A DNA stretch of 13,827 bases from an uncultured Lachnospiraceae bacterium (GCA_910578405.1 CAJTQO010000044.1:1-13827); one strand, 5' to 3'; numbered from the stretch's first letter, positions 1 to 5,194 are shown. Program-made: numbers and translations. The notes: generated by a model not told the origin, from the letters alone.

Positions 1-99
1 CCCATTATCCCCCTCCATTCCCCAAATACGCATGGACAAAACCATCCACACAGGCAGCAAACCTGCCGCCAGACGTACCACACTTCTCATATTTTTCAT
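1..99 (-). CDS. N-terminus of a putative membrane or secreted protein (partial)
   Basis: A 33-codon open frame starts at ATG 97-99 and runs leftward off the window without a stop. An AAGGA ribosome-binding motif lies about 9 nt upstream. The predicted N-terminus begins MKNMRSVVRL, with basic residues at 2, 5 and 9, followed by a hydrophobic stretch (LAAGLLPVWMVLSM). This resembles a signal peptide or first membrane segment. A consensus-like promoter (TTGACA, 17 nt, TAAAAT) lies upstream and is shared back to back with the HTH regulator gene, which makes it a likely target of that regulator. The family cannot be named from so little sequence. A short spurious frame is possible, but promoter, ribosome site and N-terminal character agree. 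Confidence 0.5.
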   Translation of the reverse strand, partial: MKNMRSVVRLAAGLLPVWMVLSMRIWGMEGDNG

Positions 100-133
100 A
101 AATCTGCATCCTTTGCGTCATACTATAGGTAGT

Positions 134-162
134 ATTTTAGTAAAAATCTTTACTAATGTCAA
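134..162 (-). promoter_or_regulatory. Leftward promoter of the divergent gene
   Basis: On the minus strand TTGACA (162-157, full -35 consensus) is followed by 17 nt and TAAAAT (139-134, 5 of 6 matches to the -10 consensus). Predicted transcription starts near 127, about 28 nt before the ATG at 99. The spacer lies inside the left arm of the 18-bp inverted repeat, so a bound repressor would cover it. Confidence 0.6.
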
Positions 163-180
163 TAGTAAAGATTTTTACTA
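138..180. promoter_or_regulatory. Perfect 18-bp inverted repeat, paired operator candidate
   Basis: TAGTAAAAATCTTTACTA (138-155) and its exact reverse complement (163-180) flank a 7-nt centre (156-162). Each arm is itself nearly palindromic (TAGTAAA, 4 nt, TTTACTA), so the element can be read as two dimer operators about 25 bp apart, roughly two and a half helical turns. Both arms lie in the spacers of opposed promoters. Smaller palindromes flank the set: TACTATAGGTAGTA at 121-134 and AAACTGATAGCAGTTT at 185-200. The likely binder is the adjacent HTH protein; this is inferred from position and symmetry. Confidence 0.7.
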
Positions 181-184
181 TGAT
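156..184 (+). promoter_or_regulatory. Rightward promoter of the HTH regulator gene
   Basis: ATGTCA (156-161, 4 of 6 matches to the -35 consensus), a 17-nt spacer and TATGAT (179-184, 5 of 6) predict a start near 191, about 58 nt upstream of the regulator ATG. The -35 shares bases with the -35 of the leftward promoter, so the two promoters probably compete and both fall under the paired operators. Confidence 0.55.
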
Positions 185-248
185 AAACTGATAGCAGTTT
201 AGAAAATACCTTGCTTCTTTGCGGAAGCTTCCATCCGAGGTACAAGTT

Positions 249-578
249 ATGGAATACAGAATAAGAATCCGGAACCTTAGGGAAGACCATGACAGGACTC
301 AGCAGGAAATTGCAGAATATCTCGGCACGTCTCAGACTATGTATGCCAGATATGAACGCGGAGCCAACGAAATGCCAATCCGCCATCTAATCAGCCTTGC
401 CCGGTATTATAACGTAGATATGAACTATATTTGCGGCCTGTCTTCCCAGCCAAACCCCTTTCCAACCGATAAAACAAAACACGGCAAATGCGCCAGCCAT
501 TCTTCCCACAACCGCGTCCAGCCAGTTCCCTTTCCTCCAGCCACCGCCCCCAACCAGCCAACACAAAACCGGCCATAA
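249..578 (+). CDS. XRE-family helix-turn-helix transcriptional regulator
   Basis: This is a 109-residue predicted cytoplasmic DNA-binding protein. Residues 1-63 form an XRE/Cro-type helical domain: RIRNLREDHDRTQQEIAEYL, then the turn and recognition helix GTSQTMYARYERGANEMP, then HLISLARYYNVDMNYICGL. The start at 249 is preferred over an in-frame upstream start at 219 because GAGG lies 8 nt before it and the domain begins there. From residue 66 the protein becomes proline-rich and low in complexity, with no recognisable domain; relatives I recall usually end soon after the HTH. The stop codon lies inside a terminator hairpin. The gene is convergent with rplQ and divergent from the signal-peptide-like gene, so it probably represses itself and that neighbour. 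The signal it senses is unknown. Confidence 0.85.
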   Translation: MEYRIRIRNLREDHDRTQQEIAEYLGTSQTMYARYERGANEMPIRHLISLARYYNVDMNYICGLSSQPNPFPTDKTKHGKCASHSSHNRVQPVPFPPATAPNQPTQNRP

Positions 579-620
579 AGCATGCGCTATATCTCCCATG
601 CCTTATCGCCGGTCTTTTTT
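568..620 (+). terminator. Rho-independent terminator, probably bidirectional
   Basis: ACCGGC (568-573) pairs with GCCGGT (608-613). Inside it, ATAAAGCATG (575-584) pairs with CATGCCTTAT (597-606) with one mismatch around a 12-nt loop. CTTTTTT follows at 614-620, giving a strong terminator for the HTH gene, whose stop codon is in the left arm. Read leftward, the stem is followed by TTTTG, so it may also end transcripts that leave rplQ at 648. Confidence 0.85.
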
Positions 621-647
621 ACCTATATCTGTCTGCTTAAGCGCCTC

Positions 648-1253
648 TTATACCAATTCAAGCACCACTTCTAACGCAGCATCGCCTTTTCGCTGCCCAA
701 TCTTGATAATCCTGGTATAACCGCCTTTGCGGTCTGCATATTTGGGGCCATATTCATCAAACATTTTCCCAACCAGATCTACTTTCTTTGTGCCGCGCTT
801 CCTTCCTGCGTTCTTCTCCGGCACTTCCGTAACCGGATATAATACCTTCATAATCTTTCTTCTTGCATGCATCCTGGAAGGAAGGTCTTTTTTGATTTCT
901 TTTTCCACTTCATCATAAACGGGAACTGTCATGCCATTTTCAATCCGCAGGACTTTCCCATCTTTATCGCGGTGCGTCTCAGAAAGGACTGCTTTGGTGT
1001 CTCTGTCCACGATTTGTTTTACCCTATTGCCGTTAGCGTCCTTACGCGGCACTTTCATCGTAACCTTCACCATTTCATAATTATCTTTTTCTTTAGCCGC
1101 TGTCGCAATCAAACCCTCTACGATTTTCTGCACTTCCTTTGCTTTCGCCTGGGTGGTAATAATCTTTCCATGATAAAGCAAATTTGTTACCTGATTTCTA
1201 AGCAATGCTTTCCTTTGGGAAGATGTCCTTCCTAATTTTCTGTACTTTGCCAT
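648..1253 (-). CDS. rplQ: 50S ribosomal protein L17, extended form
   Basis: L17 lies near the peptide exit tunnel of the large subunit. The ends match the family: MAKYRKLGRTSSQRKALLRN at the start, and GGYTRIIKIGQRKGDAALEV before the final residues. The protein has 201 residues, against about 120 in Bacillus. The extra length is one block at about residues 55-126, between the ITTQAKAKEVQKIVEGLI helix and the SRMHARRKIMKVLYP segment. The block is charged, with dyad-like KDANGNR and RDKDGK turns, and looks like a folded beta insertion rather than a frame error. Start 1253 is chosen for AGGAG 8 nt upstream; the in-frame extension to 1349 is non-coding leader. It is the last gene of the alpha operon, separated from rpoA by 188 nt. 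Confidence 0.97.
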   Translation of the reverse strand: MAKYRKLGRTSSQRKALLRNQVTNLLYHGKIITTQAKAKEVQKIVEGLIATAAKEKDNYEMVKVTMKVPRKDANGNRVKQIVDRDTKAVLSETHRDKDGKVLRIENGMTVPVYDEVEKEIKKDLPSRMHARRKIMKVLYPVTEVPEKNAGRKRGTKKVDLVGKMFDEYGPKYADRKGGYTRIIKIGQRKGDAALEVVLELV

Positions 1254-1318
1254 TTTTACGGCTCCTTTCTTTCCATACGGAAATCTGTCTTTGTTTCCAT
1301 GGCACATCCGGCCATGCG

Positions 1319-1387
1319 CTTTGGACTTACTTACCGGATGCTCCGCCATCTATATGAGCCCGCATATAGACGCCCTTTGGACTTACT
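1319..1387 (-). repeat. Direct repeat and hairpin in the rpoA-rplQ gap
   Basis: The 13-mer CTTTGGACTTACT occurs at 1319-1331 and 1375-1387 (plus-strand reading). Between them TCTATATG (1349-1356) pairs perfectly with CATATAGA (1363-1370) around a 6-nt loop. No T-run follows in the transcribed direction, so it is not a terminator. It may be an RNA element in the rplQ leader or a processing site. Confidence 0.5.
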
Positions 1388-1441
1388 CTACATGCGATTT
1401 CATCCTCTTGTCAGATACAAAATAAACTTCTGCCAAAAGCC

Positions 1442-2401
1442 TTACACTTCGTCGCTGGGATTTAACTGCAGGCCAAGTTCTTTTAATTTCGCCAGCACTT
1501 CTTCCAGCGATTTGCGTCCAAGGTTACGGACTTTCATCATATCTTCCGAAGTCCTGTTTGTCAGTTCCTCTACTGTATTAATTCCCGCCCTCTTTAGGCA
1601 GTTATAAGAACGGACAGACAACTCCAGTTCATCAATGCTCATTTCCAAAACTTTTTCCTTTTCATCGTCTTCCTTCTCTACCATAACTTCCGCTGTCTTG
1701 GCATTTTCAGACAAATCAATGAAAAGGTTCAGATGTTCACTCAGCACCTTTGCGGCAAGGCTGACTGCTTCGTCTGGAACAAGCGTCCCGTTCGTATATA
1801 CGTCCAGTGTCAGTTTATCATAATCGGTAATCTGGCCGACACGAGTATTTTCCACTGTCATATTTACTCTCTCAACAGGCGTATAAATGGAATCCACTGC
1901 AATAACCCCTATCGGCAAATCCTCTGTTTTATTCTTGTCAGAGCCAACATAGCCTCTGCCTTTCGTAATCGTGAGTTCCACATACAGCTTGGTGTCTTTG
2001 CCGCTTAAGGTGGCAATAACCAAATCAGGGTTTAAAATCTCAATGTCCTGGTCTACCTGGATATCCGACGCCCTTACAACGCCCTCCCCGTCATACTCAA
2101 TAAATGCCGTCTTCGGTTCATTTGTGTCACTGTTGTTTCTGATGGCAAGGCTCTTGATGTTCATGATAATCTCACTGACATCTTCCTTGACGCCCGGAAT
2201 GGAGCTGAACTCATGCAATACGCCTTCAATTTTAATCTGGCTCACTGCAGCGCCCGGCAGAGAGGAAAGCATAATCCTCCGTAAGGAATTGCCCAGCGTG
2301 ATACCGTAGCCTCTTTCCAACGGTTCTACTACGAATTTGCCATACTTCTTATCTTCAGAGATTTCCACAACCTCAATATTGGGTCTTTCAAATTCAAACA
2401 T
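1442..2401 (-). CDS. rpoA: DNA-directed RNA polymerase alpha subunit
   Basis: The protein has 319 residues. The N-terminal assembly domain (about 1-232) carries the conserved YGITLGNSLRRIMLSSLPG segment at 32-50, which dimerises and docks beta and beta prime. An acidic linker (about 240-256, EKEDDEKEK) joins it to the C-terminal domain (257-313), where VRSYNCLKRAGINTVEEL holds R264, N267 and K270, equivalent to the E. coli residues that contact UP-element DNA and activators. The start at 2401 has GGAGG 9 nt upstream; 21 further in-frame codons upstream come from the repeat-rich leader and lack the family sequence. It follows rpsD, but a terminator and a tandem-repeat array lie between them, so its expression may be uncoupled from the ribosomal genes. 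Confidence 0.98.
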   Translation of the reverse strand: MFEFERPNIEVVEISEDKKYGKFVVEPLERGYGITLGNSLRRIMLSSLPGAAVSQIKIEGVLHEFSSIPGVKEDVSEIIMNIKSLAIRNNSDTNEPKTAFIEYDGEGVVRASDIQVDQDIEILNPDLVIATLSGKDTKLYVELTITKGRGYVGSDKNKTEDLPIGVIAVDSIYTPVERVNMTVENTRVGQITDYDKLTLDVYTNGTLVPDEAVSLAAKVLSEHLNLFIDLSENAKTAEVMVEKEDDEKEKVLEMSIDELELSVRSYNCLKRAGINTVEELTNRTSEDMMKVRNLGRKSLEEVLAKLKELGLQLNPSDEV

Positions 2402-2435
2402 TGCAAATACCCTCCTTAACGAACCATTGCTCCTA

Positions 2436-2694
2436 AACAAACGCTGCCACGCTCTGCATGTCAACTTATCGCAACAAACGCTTCCACGCTCCGCATGTCA
2501 GCTTATTGCAACAAACGCTTCCATGCTCCACATGTCAGCTTATTGCAACAAACGCTTCCACGCTCCGCGAGTCAGCTTATTGCAACAAACGCTTCCACGC
2601 TCTGCGAGTCAGCTTATTGCAACAAACGCTTCCATGCTCCGCATGTCAGCTTATTGCAACAAACGCTTCCATGCTCCGCATGTCAGCTTATTGT
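2436..2694 (-). repeat. Seven tandem 37-bp repeats upstream of rpoA
   Basis: Seven head-to-tail units start at 2436, 2473, 2510, 2547, 2584, 2621 and 2658, with no spacers. On the transcribed strand each unit holds a 13-nt core like CATGCGGAGCATG, a 5-bp stem with a GGA loop. Copies 6 and 7 are perfect. Copies 1 and 2 have a T-G wobble at the third pair and copy 3 has one at the fifth. Copies 4 and 5 change the third pair from T-A to C-G but have a T-T mismatch at the second pair; copies 1 and 5 have an AGA loop. The mostly retained pairing suggests the RNA hairpin matters. Direct adjacency excludes a CRISPR array. Confidence 0.92.
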
Positions 2695-2720
2695 AATAAA
2701 AAGGAGTGCAAAGCACTCCT
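2695..2720 (-). terminator. Rho-independent terminator between rpsD and rpoA
   Basis: In the transcribed direction AGGAGTGC, TTT, GCACTCCT forms a perfect 8-bp stem with a 3-nt loop, followed at once by TTTTATT. This is a classic intrinsic terminator about 105 nt downstream of the rpsD stop and upstream of rpoA. Partial read-through or a separate rpoA promoter is therefore needed. Confidence 0.8.
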
Positions 2721-2786
2721 GCAAATTCACAACACTTCAAAAATATGCAGACCGTGAATGCATGCGCCTGGAAAAAAGCACGCAAA

Positions 2787-2807
2787 CAAGCGGGTACAGC
2801 CCGCTTG
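2787..2807 (-). terminator. Hairpin just downstream of rpsD, possible weak terminator or mRNA end
   Basis: CAAGCGGG and CCCGCTTG form a perfect 8-bp GC-rich stem with a 5-nt loop, beginning 17 nt after the rpsD stop. Read leftward, it is followed by TTTGCGTGCTTTTTT, so the T-run is interrupted. It could be a weak terminator upstream of the stronger one, or a structure that protects the rpsD mRNA 3' end. Confidence 0.5.
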
Positions 2808-2824
2808 CTGCCAAACACTTCATT

Positions 2825-3418
2825 TTATTTAGAATACAACTCGACGATCAGCATTTCATCAACAGGAACATCGATCATTTCTCTTGCAGGCAATTCTTTG
2901 ATTGTCCCTTTCATAGCTTCCTGGTCTACGTCCATCCACTCAGGAACAAGTCTGCCTGATGTAACTTCGAGGATATCTTTATATCTCTGTAAAGATTTCG
3001 CCTTTTCCCTTATTTCCACTACATCTCCGGCTTTCACCAGGTAAGAGGGTATCTGTACCGGCTTGCCGTTTACAAGGAAGTGCTGATGGCCTACCACCTG
3101 CCTTGCTTCCCTTCTTGTCCTTGCAAATCCCATCCGGAACACTACGTTGTCCAACCTGCGCTCCAGCATAACCATAAGGTTTTCACCTGTCATGCCTTTC
3201 ATCCGGTCTGCCTTTTTGTAGTAATTCCTGAACGGTTTCTCAAGAACGCCGTAAATAAATTTCGCTTTCTGTTTCTCCCTTAACTGGAGGCCATACTCGC
3301 TCATTTTCTTGCCTGCTCTTGCAGAAGTACGATTGGACTTTTTATCATATCCTAAATACGCCGGCTCAAGGCCCAACGACCTGCATCTTTTTAAAACTGG
3401 TACTCTGTTTACTGCCAT
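2825..3418 (-). CDS. rpsD: 30S ribosomal protein S4
   Basis: S4 is a primary 16S rRNA binder that nucleates the 5' domain of the small subunit and contributes to decoding fidelity. The 197-residue protein has the N-terminal domain (1-86) and the S4 RNA-binding domain (about 87-140: MLERRLDNVVFRMGFARTRR, then VNGKPVQIPSYLVKAGD). It is the zinc-free form: only one cysteine (C12) remains where zinc-type S4 has a cysteine cluster. The C-terminus (LPAREMIDVPVDEMLIVELY) is typical. AAGGAG precedes ATG 3416-3418. It sits inside the alpha operon, unlike in Bacillus, with a 322-nt leader that may allow separate control, and a terminator follows it. Confidence 0.97.
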   Translation of the reverse strand: MAVNRVPVLKRCRSLGLEPAYLGYDKKSNRTSARAGKKMSEYGLQLREKQKAKFIYGVLEKPFRNYYKKADRMKGMTGENLMVMLERRLDNVVFRMGFARTRREARQVVGHQHFLVNGKPVQIPSYLVKAGDVVEIREKAKSLQRYKDILEVTSGRLVPEWMDVDQEAMKGTIKELPAREMIDVPVDEMLIVELYSK

Positions 3419-3740
3419 CTTGGGGCTCCTTTCCTAACAAACGCTGTGTGCCGTTTCACAAATCCTATGCTCTGCGGCTGAAGTTCCTGTGCAAATTTCT
3501 GCGAAAGCCAGGCACGTGGCCAAACGCGTTACGCCACTGTTCCAAACTTCCATAACAAGAAAAATATCCCATAAAATTTGTCGAAAGCTTCCATGCAAAG
3601 CGCAAACGGTACAGCCAGTAATATGGCTTACCTGTCCTGCGTCTGATTTATGCACTGCGTCACTGCTTTTCTTTCCTTATTGTTTACAACGTATCCTTAC
3701 GTTTTCTTCCAACTTGTTATTCGCGCCAACATCGCCAAAA
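3419..3740 (-). other. 322-nt leader between rpsK and rpsD
   Basis: No convincing gene is seen. On the transcribed strand there is a small perfect hairpin AACGTA-AGGA-TACGTT early in the gap, then GCCA-TATTAC-TGGC. Near the gene, GCCG and CGGC could enclose a TTGTG/CACA pairing before the ribosome-binding site. The segment just upstream of the start also shares TCCTA(A)AACAAACGCTG (plus-strand reading) with the rpoA leader. S4 is a known autoregulator in both E. coli and Bacillus, so a regulatory RNA is plausible, but I cannot match it to a named leader family. Confidence 0.45.
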
Positions 3741-4139
3741 TTATACACGGCGGCGTTTCGGCGGACGGCATCCGTTATGCGGAACCGGCGTTACGTCCCT
3801 GATGCTTGTTACATCAATGCCACATGCCTGCAGCGCCCGAATGGCTGCCTCACGTCCGGAACCCGGGCCTTTTACCATAACGTCAACGGTTTTTAAACCA
3901 TGCACAAGTGCAGCTTTTGCAGCCGTTTCCGCTGCCATCTGCGCTGCATACGGAGTAGATTTCTTTGAACCTCTAAAGCCAAGACCGCCAGCGCTTGCCC
4001 AACTGAGGGCGTTTCCTTCGTTGTCTGTCAATGTAACAATGGTATTGTTAAAAGAAGACTGGATATGCGCCTGTCCATGTTCAACGTTTTTCTTGACACG
4101 TTTTTTTGCTACTTTCTTTGTTGCAACTTTCTTTGCCAT
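3741..4139 (-). CDS. rpsK: 30S ribosomal protein S11
   Basis: S11 lines the small-subunit platform near the E site and contacts mRNA. The 132-residue protein has the usual basic N-terminal tail, here extra lysine-rich (KKVATKKVAKKRVKKN), then AHIQSSFNNTIVTLTD, the GLGFRGSKKSTPYAAQ core and the C-terminal DVTPVPHNGCRPPKRRRV, including the Asn-Gly pair known to form isoaspartate in E. coli S11. The start at 4139 matches the family, but the ribosome-binding site is weak: only TAGG about 12 nt upstream. It follows rpsM after 76 nt and precedes the long rpsD leader. Confidence 0.97.
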   Translation of the reverse strand: MAKKVATKKVAKKRVKKNVEHGQAHIQSSFNNTIVTLTDNEGNALSWASAGGLGFRGSKKSTPYAAQMAAETAAKAALVHGLKTVDVMVKGPGSGREAAIRALQACGIDVTSIRDVTPVPHNGCRPPKRRRV

Positions 4140-4215
4140 TTTAAACTAACCTACTTTCTCTGTTTCTTAATCAATTGCTACCTTGTAAATCCAATCTACC
4201 TCTGCCGGCCAGCCA

Positions 4216-4584
4216 TTATTTCTTCTTATTGGCAACAGTGCGCTTCGGCCCTTTCCTGGTCCTTGCGTTTGTCTTTGTCTTCTGCCCACGGACAGGAAGC
4301 CCTTTCCTATGGCGAATCCCCCTGTAGCATCCGATTTCCTGAAGCCTCTTGATATTCATGGCAACTTCCCTGCGCAAGTCACCTTCCACCATATATCCCG
4401 CGTCAATTATTTCACTTATCCTCTTTACTTCATCATCTGTCAGTTCCCTTACGCGGGTATCCGGATTTACCTTTGCTGCTTCAAGAATTTTGTTTGAACT
4501 TACCCGGCCTATCCCATAGATATATGTGAGTCCAATCTCCACACGTTTCTCCCTGGGTAAGTCAACACCTGCAATACGAGCCAT
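4216..4584 (-). CDS. rpsM: 30S ribosomal protein S13
   Basis: S13 sits in the small-subunit head, contacts P-site tRNA with its tail and forms bridges to the large subunit. The 122 residues include MARIAGVDLPREKRVEIGLT, the helix-two-turn-helix region (YGIGRVSSNKILEAAKVNPD), CYRGIRHRKGLPVRGQKTKT and a basic tail ending ANKKK. The start at 4584 is chosen because GGAGG lies 8 nt upstream and the family begins with MARI; five further in-frame codons upstream overlap that site. It stands 435 nt after rpmJ, which is unusual for this gene pair. Confidence 0.97.
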   Translation of the reverse strand: MARIAGVDLPREKRVEIGLTYIYGIGRVSSNKILEAAKVNPDTRVRELTDDEVKRISEIIDAGYMVEGDLRREVAMNIKRLQEIGCYRGIRHRKGLPVRGQKTKTNARTRKGPKRTVANKKK

Positions 4585-5019
4585 TTGCATTTCCTCCATT
4601 TACTATAATAGTTACTAAGCTGATTGGGGTACGCCTGGCACCCAACCGGAAAACCATTCCGACCTTTCCGGAAAACATCTTTGAACCCCGGGACATTTGC
4701 CTTTGCATTCTCCCGGCCTTTCAAAACCCGCCTCCCGGTATCAACAAGTAATCTCCGCAGGTCCTTTGTTCAGTCTGATTCTTTCCGCACAGCAGCCGTT
4801 CCTTACATTCCGGATCTCACTACCGCCTATGGAAACTATGGATTCATCTTATACGTTTTGCCACTTCTATTCTGTCTATATGAATCGGCGCCATCCCATT
4901 AGCTAAAGCCGGGAATGACCGCCTCCTAATTTCCAAGTCCATGTATCATAACCAAACAAGGCCCCTCTGCCCTCTGCAACGACTTTCGTTCCTTTGTCAT
5001 TACAGCTTGCCTTCAGGGA
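4585..5019 (-). other. 435-nt rpmJ-rpsM intergenic region
   Basis: No gene with a good start and ribosome site is evident on either strand. On the transcribed strand CCGGAAA and TTTCCGG form a 7-bp stem around 12 nt (4671-4646), about 60 nt before rpsM, and CCGGGA/TCCCGG lies farther upstream (about 4717-4686). Neither has a T-run. A TATAGT-like -10 near the rpsM ribosome site lacks a clear -35. The length suggests a structured leader or decayed sequence. Confidence 0.5.
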
Positions 5020-5133
5020 TTATCCTTGTCTCTGTTTGTGTTTCGGATTCTCACAGATTACCCTGATTCTCCCTTTTCTTTTAATGATTTTGCATTTCTC
5101 GCAAATTGGTTTTACTGATGATCTAACCTTCAT
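5020..5133 (-). CDS. rpmJ: 50S ribosomal protein L36, zinc-ribbon form
   Basis: This 37-codon gene begins MKVRSSVKPICEKCKIIKRK and ends ENPKHKQRQG. C11, C14, C27 and H32 form the zinc-ribbon ligand set of the zinc-dependent L36 form. L36 is a small 23S rRNA-binding protein at the base of the L7/L12 stalk. A strong GGAGGG site lies just before the ATG. A promoter about 33 nt upstream (-10 TATAAT) suggests that a transcript starts here, independent of the adk-map-infA unit. Confidence 0.97.
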   Translation of the reverse strand: MKVRSSVKPICEKCKIIKRKGRIRVICENPKHKQRQG

Positions 5134-5165
5134 GTTAAACCCTCCTTTCAAAAAGACCGCTTTAA

Positions 5166-5194
5166 ATTATACCATGGGTTTCCACTTTTTGCAA
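5166..5194 (-). promoter_or_regulatory. Internal promoter for rpmJ and the alpha genes
   Basis: On the minus strand TTGCAA (5194-5189), a 17-nt spacer and a perfect TATAAT (5171-5166) predict a start near 5159, some 26 nt before the L36 start. The sequence around it is AT-rich. It is the best sigma-A type promoter seen in the ribosomal part of the window. Confidence 0.75.

Larger units (their letters stand above)
2402..2824 (-). other. 423-nt rpsD-rpoA intergenic region
   Basis: No gene is supported here. In transcription order it holds a hairpin (2807-2787), an intrinsic terminator (2720-2695), seven 37-bp tandem repeats (2694-2436) and the rpoA ribosome-binding site GGAGG (just upstream of 2401). 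Plus-strand open frames across it arise because the repeat lacks stops in all three phases. No strong promoter for rpoA is visible: each repeat offers only CTGACA or TTGACA with a poor TTTGTT 17 nt later. Confidence 0.8.

Noticed and set aside
387..599. Hydrophobic, tryptophan/glycine-rich 70-codon frame antisense to the HTH gene
   Set aside because: It mirrors the proline-rich tail and the terminator stem on the other strand and has no separate support.
2436..2694. CRISPR array
   Set aside because: Units abut directly without unique spacers and no cas genes are near; the same holds for 5285-5440.
2436..2694. Tandem promoters in the 37-bp repeats (CTGACA or TTGACA, 17 nt, TTTGTT)
   Set aside because: The -10 matches only 3 of 6 positions; too weak to call without transcript data.
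2337..2959. Plus-strand open frames of about 100-150 codons with a repeated peptide across the rpsD-rpoA gap
   Set aside because: They are read-outs of the 37-bp repeat in its three phases (37 is not a multiple of 3), lack good ribosome sites and run into the antisense of rpoA and rpsD.
3434..3655. 73-codon minus-strand frame in the rpsK-rpsD gap
   Set aside because: Cysteine-rich random-looking composition, no ribosome site, and it ends next to the rpsD ribosome site; better explained as leader RNA.
4509..4724. 71-codon minus-strand frame in the rpmJ-rpsM gap
   Set aside because: It overlaps the start of rpsM in another frame, lacks a clear ribosome site and shows no recognisable domain.
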